From the NCBI GenBank assembly GCA_031268255.1, contig JAIRXO010000221.1:1-13163 (forward strand): a stretch of DNA of 13,163 nt, given 5' to 3'. The first letter of the stretch is position 1. Every line of letters starts with the position of its first letter. Origin of the DNA: Spirochaetaceae bacterium. GTDB lineage: Bacteria > Spirochaetota > Spirochaetia > Treponematales > Breznakiellaceae. A program made the translations under genes and the position numbers. Shown here in pieces: positions 6,478 to 13,058 of the stretch. The notes under the pieces were generated by a model. It worked only from the letters and a program-made list of their open reading frames with translations, made no database searches and was not told where the DNA came from.

Positions 6478-7404
6478 CTAGGTAACAACCTCAAGGAAGC
6501 TGGGAATCATCTCGCCGGAGAAATAGAAGAGGCCGCGGCCAAGCTGGCTGGCTTCCCATACTCTCTGGGGGCTGTCAGGATACGCGGTGTAGCCGCCGCA
6601 GTAGGTCTCGATGCGGTTGCCTGAGGGTTCCCAGAAATAGATGGTAAGTCCCCTGGTGATGGCATGGCGGGTAGGTCCTATGTCCAGCTTGAGTTTGTTG
6701 ATCGCGATAAGATCGGCGGCGTGGAGAATATCCTCCCAGGTCTGGAGATAGAAGCCGATATGGTGAAGCGTGTTGGGTTTGGGATATTCAACAAAGGCCA
6801 GGTCATGGGGTTTGTTGTTTCCGGTGATCCAGGTGGCAAGCCTCTTGCCGTCGGGGGTATTGCAGATTTCGGGGACGTACATGTCGAACACTTCTTTCAT
6901 GAAGCGTTCGGCTTCCTCGATGCCCGGTCCGTAGAGGAGGAAGTGGTCAAGCCGTACTGCCCTCATGCCGCGGGGGGGCTTGTTCCAGATGTCGGGGTTC
7001 TTTATCTGGGGATGATCGGCGGCCATTTCCACTTCGCTGTAAATGTGGAATTCGTGGCCGGTACACAGGGAAAATTTGTACTGCTTGCCAAAACCGGGCT
7101 GTTCGGTATTGGCGGCGACTTCGCTCACCTTGTACCCGAATTTGGTTACCTTGTCCTTGATTGACTCAAGTTCGGCGGCGCTGATAATTTTAAAACCCAC
7201 ATAATCAAGGCCGGCCTTGTCGGTCTTGCGGAGTACTACGCTGTGATGGTCAAATTCATCATAGCATTTCAGCAGTACTCTGCCGTCGCTGGTACGGCCT
7301 ACTTCATCCATACCGAGAATGTTTTTGTAAAAGTCCAGTGTTTTGTCAAGGTCCAGCACACGAAGCTGGATCAGACCCGGTCGAATGGTTCCATGAAAAG
7401 CCAT
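6478..7404 (-). CDS. dmpB: Catechol 2,3-dioxygenase
   Basis: This is an extradiol ring-cleaving dioxygenase (XylE/DmpB type). It uses non-haem Fe(II) and O2 to open catechol next to the hydroxyls, giving yellow 2-hydroxymuconate semialdehyde. At 308 residues it nearly equals Pseudomonas XylE (307). It has two vicinal-oxygen-chelate domains. The key residues fall at XylE numbering plus one: iron ligands His154 (LDHFLLY), His215 (LHHIGFY) and Glu266 (GNRIETYCGG), and active-site His200 (NKPHD), His247 (PTRHA) and Tyr256 (TIYFW). All are intact. The start at 7404 is chosen over the longer open frame because MAFHGTIRPG matches the family N-terminus and GGAGGG lies 6-7 bases upstream. It is the last gene of the operon, 23 bp after its ferredoxin. 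Activity requires molecular oxygen. Confidence 0.96.
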   Translation of the reverse strand: MAFHGTIRPGLIQLRVLDLDKTLDFYKNILGMDEVGRTSDGRVLLKCYDEFDHHSVVLRKTDKAGLDYVGFKIISAAELESIKDKVTKFGYKVSEVAANTEQPGFGKQYKFSLCTGHEFHIYSEVEMAADHPQIKNPDIWNKPPRGMRAVRLDHFLLYGPGIEEAERFMKEVFDMYVPEICNTPDGKRLATWITGNNKPHDLAFVEYPKPNTLHHIGFYLQTWEDILHAADLIAINKLKLDIGPTRHAITRGLTIYFWEPSGNRIETYCGGYTAYPDSPQRVWEASQLGRGLFYFSGEMIPSFLEVVT

Positions 7405-7427
7405 AATAACCCTCCTTAAAAATCCTC

Positions 7428-7718
7428 TTACGAGGTTACCGGGGCGACCACCAGGTCGCTCCGGGGTTGCACACAACACAACAGGACTATGCCCTGTTTT
7501 TTATCCGCCTCGCTCACATGGGCGGCGCTCATGGGCTTAAAGGCGGTCCAGGCTCCTGACTCAACGCGCATACGGCATACGCCGCAGCCGCCTCCGCAGC
7601 ATCCGTACTTAAGCGGGCCGCTCCGCCCGTGAATCATCGCCATAAGCACCGCCTGGTTCTCGGCGCAGGAAAATGTTTTATCCGTATTTTTTACGGTAAT
7701 CGTAAACACCCGGGCCAT
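7428..7718 (-). CDS. dmpQ: XylT/DmpQ-type [2Fe-2S] ferredoxin
   Basis: This is a small (96-residue) plant-type ferredoxin. Members next to catechol 2,3-dioxygenase genes re-reduce the dioxygenase iron when it has been oxidised to inactive Fe(III), for example by substituted catechols or oxygen. The cluster ligands are in YGCCGGGCGVC (38-48: Cys40, Cys45, Cys48 in the Cx4Cx2C spacing) and the distal Cys81 or Cys82. The N-terminal beta strands (RVFTITVKNTDKTF) and the ENQAVLMAMI helix are typical. The ATG at 7718 has GGGGGA upstream and starts 11 bp after the aldolase stop. Placement directly before the dioxygenase supports the reactivation role. Confidence 0.92.
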   Translation of the reverse strand: MARVFTITVKNTDKTFSCAENQAVLMAMIHGRSGPLKYGCCGGGCGVCRMRVESGAWTAFKPMSAAHVSEADKKQGIVLLCCVQPRSDLVVAPVTS

Positions 7719-7729
7719 TCCGTCCCCCG

Positions 7730-8734
7730 TCAGCGGTTTTTAAGCTGATAGGCCACATCAACGATCATGTCCTCCTGACCGCCGACCATGCCCCGCCTTC
7801 CCAGTTCCACAAGAATATCCCGTGGAGGAATATTGAATTTTTCCGCCGCCCTTCTGGTATGAAGGAGAAAGGATGAATAGACCCCGGCGTACCCGAGCAT
7901 GAGGGAATCATTTACGATAACCTGGGGACGCTGCATCAGGGGGCCGACAATATCTTCGGCCAGATCCATGAGTGCGTAAATATCCACGCCGGTGTCGTAG
8001 CCGAGCCTGTCGAGTACGGCGCAGAACACTTCGATCTGGGTGTTCCCCGCGCCGGCTCCCAGGCCCCGGCAGGTGGCGTCGATATAGTCCGCGCCTTCTT
8101 CAACGGCGGCAAGGGAATTGGCCACAGAAAGTCCCAGATTGTTGTGGGAATGGAAGCCCACCGGGAGCTTTGTGGCCGCCTTGAGCGCCTGTACCCGGCA
8201 GCGTACATCGCCGGGAGTCATAAAGCCCGCCGAATCGGCCAGGTTGATATAATCGGCTCCGGCATCCTCAAAAATTTTCGCCTGTTCGACAATTTTTTCG
8301 GGACTGGCCATGTGGCTCATCATGAGAAAACCAACGGTAAACATACCTGCCTTTTTCGCATAGGCGATATGCTGAATGGCTATGTCCGCCTCGGTAACAT
8401 GGGTTGCGACCCTGACCGCGTTGGCCCCTTTTTCCTGGGCTTTTTTAAGGTCCTCAATGGTCCCTATGCCGGGGAGAAGCAGTACGGCAAGTTTGGCGTT
8501 TTTGATCACCCTGCCCGCCGCTTCTATGAGGTCAAGCTCAGAAACTTTTGAAAAGCCGTAATTTATGGACGACCCTGTTATCCCGTCTCCGTGGCTGATT
8601 TCGATAATGTCCACCCCGGCGCGGTCAAGGCCGCCGGCTATGGCCCCTGCCTGTTCGGCGGTAAAACTATGGCTTACCGCGTGGCTTCCGTCCCTAAGGG
8701 TCGTGTCTACAATATGAATCTTCTTCTGTGCCAT
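7730..8734 (-). CDS. dmpG: 4-hydroxy-2-oxovalerate aldolase
   Basis: DmpG/MhpE/XylK aldolase cleaves 4-hydroxy-2-oxovalerate to pyruvate and acetaldehyde with a divalent metal (usually Mn2+) and passes acetaldehyde through a tunnel to its partner dehydrogenase. The 334 residues show TTLRDGSH (11-18: Arg14, metal ligand Asp15, His18), SHGDG (47-51), the metal-binding HSH (195-197), and GYAGVYSSF with Tyr286. These correspond to Arg17, Asp18, His21, His200/His202 and Tyr291 of DmpG, as I recall that numbering. The C-terminal small domain is present and length is normal. The ATG at 8734 has GGGGAG upstream. The partner dehydrogenase gene ends only 18 bp upstream, as expected for a channelling complex. 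Confidence 0.96.
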   Translation of the reverse strand: MAQKKIHIVDTTLRDGSHAVSHSFTAEQAGAIAGGLDRAGVDIIEISHGDGITGSSINYGFSKVSELDLIEAAGRVIKNAKLAVLLLPGIGTIEDLKKAQEKGANAVRVATHVTEADIAIQHIAYAKKAGMFTVGFLMMSHMASPEKIVEQAKIFEDAGADYINLADSAGFMTPGDVRCRVQALKAATKLPVGFHSHNNLGLSVANSLAAVEEGADYIDATCRGLGAGAGNTQIEVFCAVLDRLGYDTGVDIYALMDLAEDIVGPLMQRPQVIVNDSLMLGYAGVYSSFLLHTRRAAEKFNIPPRDILVELGRRGMVGGQEDMIVDVAYQLKNR

Positions 8735-8752
8735 TTCTGCTCCCCGCCGGAT

Positions 8753-9613
8753 TTAGCCCAGCATTTTTGCCGCGAGCTTTTCCGCCACGGCAACCGCGGC
8801 CTGATTGATAATATCCAAATTCCCCGAATACGAAGGAAGAAAATCCCCCGCTCCTTCAACCTCGACAATGACGGTAACTTTGTTTCCGTCCAGCGTCGGC
8901 GGAAGCCGCAGCCGGTAACCGGGCACATAGCCCTGTACTTCCCTGACTATGTCCCGCACCGATTCGGCAATCTTTTTTTCGTCGGGGTTTTTTACCAGGG
9001 CGTAAATGGTATTGGTCATCAAAAGGGGCGGCTCCGCGGGATTAAGGACGATGATCGCCTTGCTCCGGTCCGCACCCCCCACCTGGCGCAGGGCCTTGGC
9101 GGTGGTCTCGGTAAATTCGTCTATGTTGGCCCTGGTTCCCGGTCCCGCGCTCCTGGAAGAAATGCAGGAAACTATTTCCACATATTCGGCGTCCGCGGCC
9201 CTGTTTATGGCGTGGGCTATGGGAACCGTCGCCTGCCCGCCGCAGGTTACCATGTTAAAGTCAAGTTCCTCAGTCAGGCGGTCCAGGTTTACGCAGGGAA
9301 CCACATAGGGCCCTACCGCAGCCGGCGTCATATCAATGGAAATTTTACCCGCAGCCTTGAGTATGGGCGCGTTATAAAGATGGGCCTTGGCGCTGGTGGC
9401 GTCAAACACTATCTTTACCTCAGGGTCCTCAGCGGCAGCGTCCACACCCTTGGTCGAAGTTGCAAAACCAAGGCCCGCGGCGCGTTTGATTCCTTCTGAC
9501 TCAACAATCCCGGTCATAAGGCGCATCTCAAGATGCCTGCTTTTCATCACCTTGTACATCAGGTCGGTGCCTATATTGCCCGGTCCTATGATGCCTACTT
9601 TAATCCTGTCCAT
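8753..9613 (-). CDS. dmpF: Acetaldehyde dehydrogenase (acetylating)
   Basis: DmpF/MhpF converts acetaldehyde, NAD+ and CoA to acetyl-CoA and NADH, in complex with the DmpG aldolase. The protein has 286 residues, slightly shorter than DmpF of Pseudomonas (about 312). Landmarks are the Rossmann loop GIIGPGNIGTDL (7-18), FDATSA (70-75), the catalytic loop MVTCGGQATVPI with Cys124, and the conserved C-terminal PSYSGNLDIINQAA. It should not be confused with the unrelated AdhE-type enzyme. The ATG at 9613 has AGGAAG upstream. It follows the hydratase after an 86-bp gap (9614-9699), the longest inside the operon, which holds only a weak 6-bp hairpin (TGTCAT/ATGACA, 9669-9692) and no clear promoter. 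Confidence 0.96.
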   Translation of the reverse strand: MDRIKVGIIGPGNIGTDLMYKVMKSRHLEMRLMTGIVESEGIKRAAGLGFATSTKGVDAAAEDPEVKIVFDATSAKAHLYNAPILKAAGKISIDMTPAAVGPYVVPCVNLDRLTEELDFNMVTCGGQATVPIAHAINRAADAEYVEIVSCISSRSAGPGTRANIDEFTETTAKALRQVGGADRSKAIIVLNPAEPPLLMTNTIYALVKNPDEKKIAESVRDIVREVQGYVPGYRLRLPPTLDGNKVTVIVEVEGAGDFLPSYSGNLDIINQAAVAVAEKLAAKMLG

Positions 9614-9699
9614 AATTTCTTCCTGTTTTTGTCAGGTATTCCGGCTGCCAACAGTGGCGCCCGTCTAATGTCATGTGAGGCGGGGTATGACACCGCTTC

Positions 9700-10482
9700 T
9701 TAAACGAAGCTGGCGCTCACGGTCCCCAACGAAGAAAATTCAGCGGTAAACGAATCGCCTTTCGCGGCTTCGGGGGCGGCGGAAAAAGCGCCCGAGAGAA
9801 TCACCTCCCCGGCCTTGAGGGTAACACCGTATCCCCAAAGGCGGTTGGCAAGCCAGGCCACGGCAAGACAGGGGTCCCCCAGAACCGCCGCTCCGCTGCC
9901 CTCGCCCACCAGGCTGCCGCCGTTTTTATAGAGCTTCATGGTTACCGAAGGAAGGTCCACATCGCCAACGCGGAGCTTTACACCGCCCAGCACATAACGG
10001 CCCGACGAAGCGTTATCCGCCACAGTGTCAACAAGTTTAATCTTCCAGCCGGCGACCCTTGAATCAACAATTTCAAAAGCCGCGGCCACATAGTCCGTGG
10101 CCCGCAGTACGTCTACCCTGGTAACCGCCCCGCCGGAAAGATCAGATTTGAGAACAAAGGCGATTTCCCCTTCAATCTTGGGCTGGAGAAGGGCGCTGGT
10201 ATCTATCCTGCCGTCCGCACACTCCATGGAGGCGAAAAGATGCCCGTAGTCAGGCTCGTTTACCCCAAGCTGTTTCTGAATCCCCGGCGAGGTAAGGCCG
10301 ATTTTCTTGCCCGAAATCACCTGGCCCATAGCGCATACCCGGCGTATATTGGCAAGCTGAATCTGATAGGCGTCGTCAACAGTCATGGCGCTTTCCCGCT
10401 CCGAGAGGGGAGGAACGGCGGCGCGTTTTTGTTCAGCCGTAAAAAGCTCATCCGCGTATGCGGCAATCTTTTGTTCGTCCAT
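9700..10482 (-). CDS. dmpE: 2-hydroxypenta-2,4-dienoate (2-oxopent-4-enoate) hydratase
   Basis: This hydratase (MhpD/DmpE/XylJ) adds water to 2-hydroxypenta-2,4-dienoate, giving 4-hydroxy-2-oxovalerate, with a divalent metal. The 260 residues contain SGKKIGLTS (58-65), QLGVNEPDYGHLF (71-83), the metal-ligand set EGEIAF (Glu104, Glu106) with AFEIVDSR (Glu137), and DNASSGRYVLGG (156-167). The related 4-oxalocrotonate decarboxylase (DmpH/XylI) has a similar fold. The KQLGVNEPDYGHLFASM segment resembles the hydratase subgroup, and the neighbouring hydrolase makes exactly the hydratase substrate. The ATG at 10482 starts 2 bp after the hydrolase stop, so translation is probably coupled. Confidence 0.92.
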   Translation of the reverse strand: MDEQKIAAYADELFTAEQKRAAVPPLSERESAMTVDDAYQIQLANIRRVCAMGQVISGKKIGLTSPGIQKQLGVNEPDYGHLFASMECADGRIDTSALLQPKIEGEIAFVLKSDLSGGAVTRVDVLRATDYVAAAFEIVDSRVAGWKIKLVDTVADNASSGRYVLGGVKLRVGDVDLPSVTMKLYKNGGSLVGEGSGAAVLGDPCLAVAWLANRLWGYGVTLKAGEVILSGAFSAAPEAAKGDSFTAEFSSLGTVSASFV

Positions 10483-10484
10483 AA

Positions 10485-11306
10485 TTATCTCTTGAAGAAA
10501 GCCCGTATCAGATCGGCAAATTCCTGGGTATGTTCGATCTGGGTCCAGTGACCGCAGTGGCCAAACACATGAAGCTGGGCATTGTCAATCAACTGGAGCA
10601 GACGGTAGGAATTTTCAAGAGGAATAACCCGATCCTCCCTGCCGTGGACAATAAGGGTCTGGTGGGGAATGTTGCGTATAAAGTTCTGATTCCCCGCCAT
10701 GGCCTCGACACCCTTCTGCCTCGGTTCGGGGAACAGGGAATGAAAACTCTCCTGGAAACCCGGCTGAATACTTGATTCATAGCGGGTCTTGACCAGTTCC
10801 TTGGTGGCAAAGCTGTGGTCATAGGTAAATATCTCAAGCAGCTCTTCCATGTTTTCGACTGACGGCACATAACCCCAGACCTGGTCCAGCCCGTAGGTAA
10901 TGGGAAAACTCACCCCCATGGCCCCCATAAGAACCAGTTTGTTTATGCGCTGGGGATACTTGATGGCCAGGGACAGGGCAAGGGCGCCGCCAAAAGAATT
11001 GCCCACCAGATTGGTTTTTTCGATTTTAAGGGCATCCAGAAGGCCGATAGTCTGCTCGACCCAGCCGTTCATGGTCTCCGTCCTGCCGGGAACCCTCTCG
11101 GTAAAGCCGAAACCTGACATATCAGGGGCTATAACGCGGAAATCATCCTTAATAAGGGGGAAAAGTTTACCCCAGTTGGCCCAGGCAGTAACCCCCGGCC
11201 CCGAACCATGAAGCAGGGTTACCGGATACCCCGTACCCAAATCATGATAATTGGTCTTAAATTCCCCCGTCTTGATGCTGTTGGCTATTTCAGGTCTGTC
11301 GCTCAT
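10485..11306 (-). CDS. dmpD: 2-hydroxymuconate semialdehyde hydrolase (alpha/beta hydrolase)
   Basis: This carbon-carbon bond hydrolase (DmpD/XylF/TodF group) splits the ring-fission product into 2-hydroxypenta-2,4-dienoate plus a carboxylic acid. The acid is formate from catechol and acetate from 3-methylcatechol. It is 273 residues long, normal for the family. The alpha/beta hydrolase features are LLHGSGPGVTAWANW (31-45, oxyanion loop), nucleophile elbow VGNSFGG with Ser104, acid Asp225 in HGREDRVIP, and base His253 in FGHCGHWTQIE. HGSGPG and GHCGHW are typical of meta-cleavage hydrolases. The start at 11306 is preferred over an in-frame ATG six codons upstream because GAGGAG sits 8-9 bases ahead. 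It is the first gene of the operon. Preferred ring-fission product (unsubstituted or alkyl) is not evident. Confidence 0.92.
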   Translation of the reverse strand: MSDRPEIANSIKTGEFKTNYHDLGTGYPVTLLHGSGPGVTAWANWGKLFPLIKDDFRVIAPDMSGFGFTERVPGRTETMNGWVEQTIGLLDALKIEKTNLVGNSFGGALALSLAIKYPQRINKLVLMGAMGVSFPITYGLDQVWGYVPSVENMEELLEIFTYDHSFATKELVKTRYESSIQPGFQESFHSLFPEPRQKGVEAMAGNQNFIRNIPHQTLIVHGREDRVIPLENSYRLLQLIDNAQLHVFGHCGHWTQIEHTQEFADLIRAFFKR

Positions 11307-11330
11307 TGTTATTCTCCTCTTCAAACAACT

Positions 11331-11359
11331 ATGATGCGGCCTTTTTTGTAGTATGTCAA
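11331..11359 (-). promoter_or_regulatory. Probable promoter of the meta-cleavage operon
   Basis: On the minus strand, consensus TTGACA (11354-11359) is followed after 17 bp by CATCAT (11331-11336), a weak -10 box (4 of 6). The spacing, a predicted leader of about 18 nt and the GAGGAG ribosome site just inside it are all consistent. The weak -10 with a perfect -35 might suit activation by a regulator, but no regulator gene for the pathway is adjacent. Confidence 0.5.
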
Positions 11360-11469
11360 GAAAAAAATGACTATTTTTATCAGAATTATCTTTGCTGAAT
11401 TTATACTATACATTTTGCGGATATTATGTTATATATAATGCGGAAGGTCAAAAACAGGAGTCCGTGTTT

Positions 11470-12705
11470 ATGGATAAAGAATATCCCCGCTGGCAGACAC
11501 AAAGCGTTAAAAAGGCGCTTCAAACCAGGAGGGTGGTTATCATTGCCGGTTCCCGGCAGTCCGGCAAAACAACGCTTTCCCGCCGGTTTCTTGACGGCAA
11601 TAGCGTTTACCGCACCCTGGACGATACGACACTGTTGGCCGCCGCACTGTCCGATCCCAGGGGCTTTGTTAAAAATCCGTCGGGAACGATGATTATTGAC
11701 GAGATACAAAAAGCTCCGCTGCTGATCTCGGAAATCAAGCAGGCGGTTGACCGGGATAAAAGGCCCGGCCAATACCTGCTGACCGGTTCGGCCAATATAC
11801 AATCCCTGCCGAATGTTTCGGAAAGTTTGGCGGGCCGCGTGAAAAACATTCATTTGCGCCCTTTCACCGTTGGAGAAATATTTGAAAAACAACCGGTATT
11901 CTTGCGGCGGGCCTTTTCCGGTGATTTTTCGGCGCAGATAAAAGGTTTTGATAAAGAAGCGATTTTTGAGATGGCCTTTCGCGGCGGTTATCCTGAACCG
12001 GTACGTTTGACCACGGCGCCGGATCGCAGGGAATGGTATCGGGATTATGTTGACAGTCTCATCACGCGGGATTTGAAAGATATAACCAACATACGGCGGC
12101 AGGCTTCTTTGAAAGATTTGATTGCCATTCTTGCCGCATGGTCGGGGAAGTTTATGGACATTGCCGGTATTTGTTCTTCCCTGGCAATTTCCAGGATAAC
12201 GATAGAAAGTTATATAAACGCGCTCATGTCGCTTTCTATATTTGAAAAGGCGGCGCCCTGGATTCGTTCCGGTTATGACCGCATTGGCCGCCGTGCAAAG
12301 CTCTACGCCGCCGATACCGGACTTATGACCTCCCTATTGGGCTGGGATTTGGCGGAGGTTTTGCTTAACGCCGACCGCGCGGGAAAACTAATGGAAACCT
12401 TTGTGTTTCAGGAATTATCCGCCCAAATTGACCTGGAAAGCCGGTATAGCTTGTCCCAATACCGGGATCGTGAAAACAGGGAAATAGATTTTATCATCGA
12501 AAATGAATACGGTTCAATGCTCGGCATAGAAGTCAAGGCGGGACACCATGTTTCCCGAAAAGATTTTGCCCATCTGGAATGGTTCAAAGCCAACCTCGCA
12601 AGAGAAAAACGCTTTACAGGAATTGTCCTTTATTCTGGAGAAAACACCCTCTCCTTCGATGCGGGTATGCTTGCCGTTCCATTGGCGGCTCTGTGGACAG
12701 AATAA
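11470..12705 (+). CDS. AAA-type ATPase with DUF4143 / nuclease-like C-terminus
   Basis: This 411-residue cytoplasmic protein belongs to a widespread family of stand-alone ATPases whose function is poorly defined. The N-terminal P-loop domain has Walker A GSRQSGKTTL (27-36), Walker B TMIIDEIQ (73-80) and a sensor-like LLTGSANIQ (103-111). A winged-helix-like middle region follows (about 210-290). The DUF4143 C-terminus ends in a motif resembling a PD-(D/E)xK nuclease core, NREIDFIIE...GIEVKAG (about 335-355). The ATG at 11470 is chosen because AGGAG lies nine bases upstream; the longer open frame begins in the intergenic AT-rich region. It is divergent from the meta-cleavage operon and shares a roughly 160-bp control region. 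A role in catechol breakdown is not indicated. Such genes are patchily distributed and often repeated in genomes. Confidence 0.88.
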   Translation: MDKEYPRWQTQSVKKALQTRRVVIIAGSRQSGKTTLSRRFLDGNSVYRTLDDTTLLAAALSDPRGFVKNPSGTMIIDEIQKAPLLISEIKQAVDRDKRPGQYLLTGSANIQSLPNVSESLAGRVKNIHLRPFTVGEIFEKQPVFLRRAFSGDFSAQIKGFDKEAIFEMAFRGGYPEPVRLTTAPDRREWYRDYVDSLITRDLKDITNIRRQASLKDLIAILAAWSGKFMDIAGICSSLAISRITIESYINALMSLSIFEKAAPWIRSGYDRIGRRAKLYAADTGLMTSLLGWDLAEVLLNADRAGKLMETFVFQELSAQIDLESRYSLSQYRDRENREIDFIIENEYGSMLGIEVKAGHHVSRKDFAHLEWFKANLAREKRFTGIVLYSGENTLSFDAGMLAVPLAALWTE

Positions 12706-12729
12706 TAGAATTGTTCAGAAATTACATCC

Positions 12730-12791
12730 TACCGGCGAAGAGACTTGAACTCTTATATCCTCGCGGACAGTAGATTTTGAGTCTGGCCGGT
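12730..12791 (-). pseudogene. tRNA-Leu (anticodon CAA) remnant lacking the D-arm
   Basis: On the minus strand a perfect T-arm (AAGAG-TTCAAGT-CTCTT, 12738-12754) is preceded by a long class II variable arm (TCC-GCGA-GGA). The anticodon loop CTCAAAA (12775-12781) reads CAA, leucine. A 3' acceptor strand CGCCGGT and discriminator A end it at 12730; CCA is not encoded. A complementary 5' acceptor-like ACCGGC (12786-12791) lies directly against the anticodon arm, so the whole D-arm (about 23 nt) is absent and the total is 62 nt instead of about 85. Only 3 of 5 anticodon-stem pairs form. It cannot be a working tRNA. Either a D-arm deletion or a 3'-half left by site-specific integration would explain it. 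Confidence 0.72.
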
Positions 12792-12844
12792 TCAACACAC
12801 CGCATGTTACTGAAGCCTATTATGCCCCTTTTTGCGTAAAATAT

Positions 12845-12931
12845 ACCGCCTCGAATATAACACATAAAACGCTCATACAGTATATTTGAACCGTAGCAGA
12901 CATACCATACCAAATCAGCGTGATCATTCAT
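12845..12931 (-). pseudogene. 5' fragment of a gamma-glutamylcyclotransferase-like gene
   Basis: The first ~29 codons encode a recognisable N-terminus: LVWYVCYGSN (7-16) is the beta-strand and YGSN substrate-binding loop of the gamma-glutamylcyclotransferase/AIG2 fold, followed by ERFMCYIRGG (20-29). AAGGGA precedes the ATG at 12931 at reasonable spacing. The frame stays open to 12722, but everything after about residue 30 is unlike the family, and residues 50-69 are simply the tRNA-Leu remnant read through. Intact family members are well over 100 residues. The gene was therefore cut at about 12840, close to the tRNA remnant. Family naming rests on the short YGSN region only. Confidence 0.5.
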
Positions 12932-13011
12932 TTATATTATCCCTTTCAAAATTTCTAATGAGACTGTTGTGCCTTTTCCCCCATCCCTATCTTTATCAAT
13001 TTCCATAATAT

Positions 13012-13042
13012 AGAGTATAACGGTATAGAAATTCTATACTCT
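13012..13042. promoter_or_regulatory. Palindromic operator upstream of the XRE-type gene
   Basis: GTATAGAA-A-TTCTATAC (13023-13039) is a perfect 17-bp palindrome. Overlapping it is a second symmetry, AGAGTATA (13012-13019) with TATACTCT (13035-13042). A -10-like TATAAC (13016-13021) lies between the arms with a weak TTTATC 18 bp upstream (12992-12997), so a bound repressor would cover the transcription start. It sits 20 bp before the XRE-type start codon and between divergent genes, the usual place for an autoregulatory operator. Confidence 0.6.
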
Positions 13043-13058
13043 CGAAAAAGGTTTAGTA

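Noticed and set aside
7405..7479. N-terminal extension of the dioxygenase to an ATG at 7479
   Set aside because: It would overlap the end of the ferredoxin gene, its 25 residues are unlike any dioxygenase, and the internal ATG at 7404 has an excellent GGAGGG site.
8591..9499. A 302-codon plus-strand open frame opposite the aldolase and acetaldehyde dehydrogenase genes
   Set aside because: It lies antisense to two well-recognised enzymes, has a Gly/Arg/Tyr-rich composition typical of reversed coding DNA, and shows no family motif. Other plus-strand frames over 653-4335 and 4417-5115 were rejected on the same grounds.
9614..9699. Possible internal promoter or terminator in the 86-bp hydratase-dehydrogenase gap
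   Set aside because: Only a weak 6-bp hairpin is present, with no T-run and no convincing -35/-10 pair.
11307..11340. Shared AGTTGTTT between the meta-operon leader and the left-edge palindrome, suggesting common control
   Set aside because: Only an 8-base match on one half site, with no inverted partner in the operon leader; chance is a sufficient explanation.
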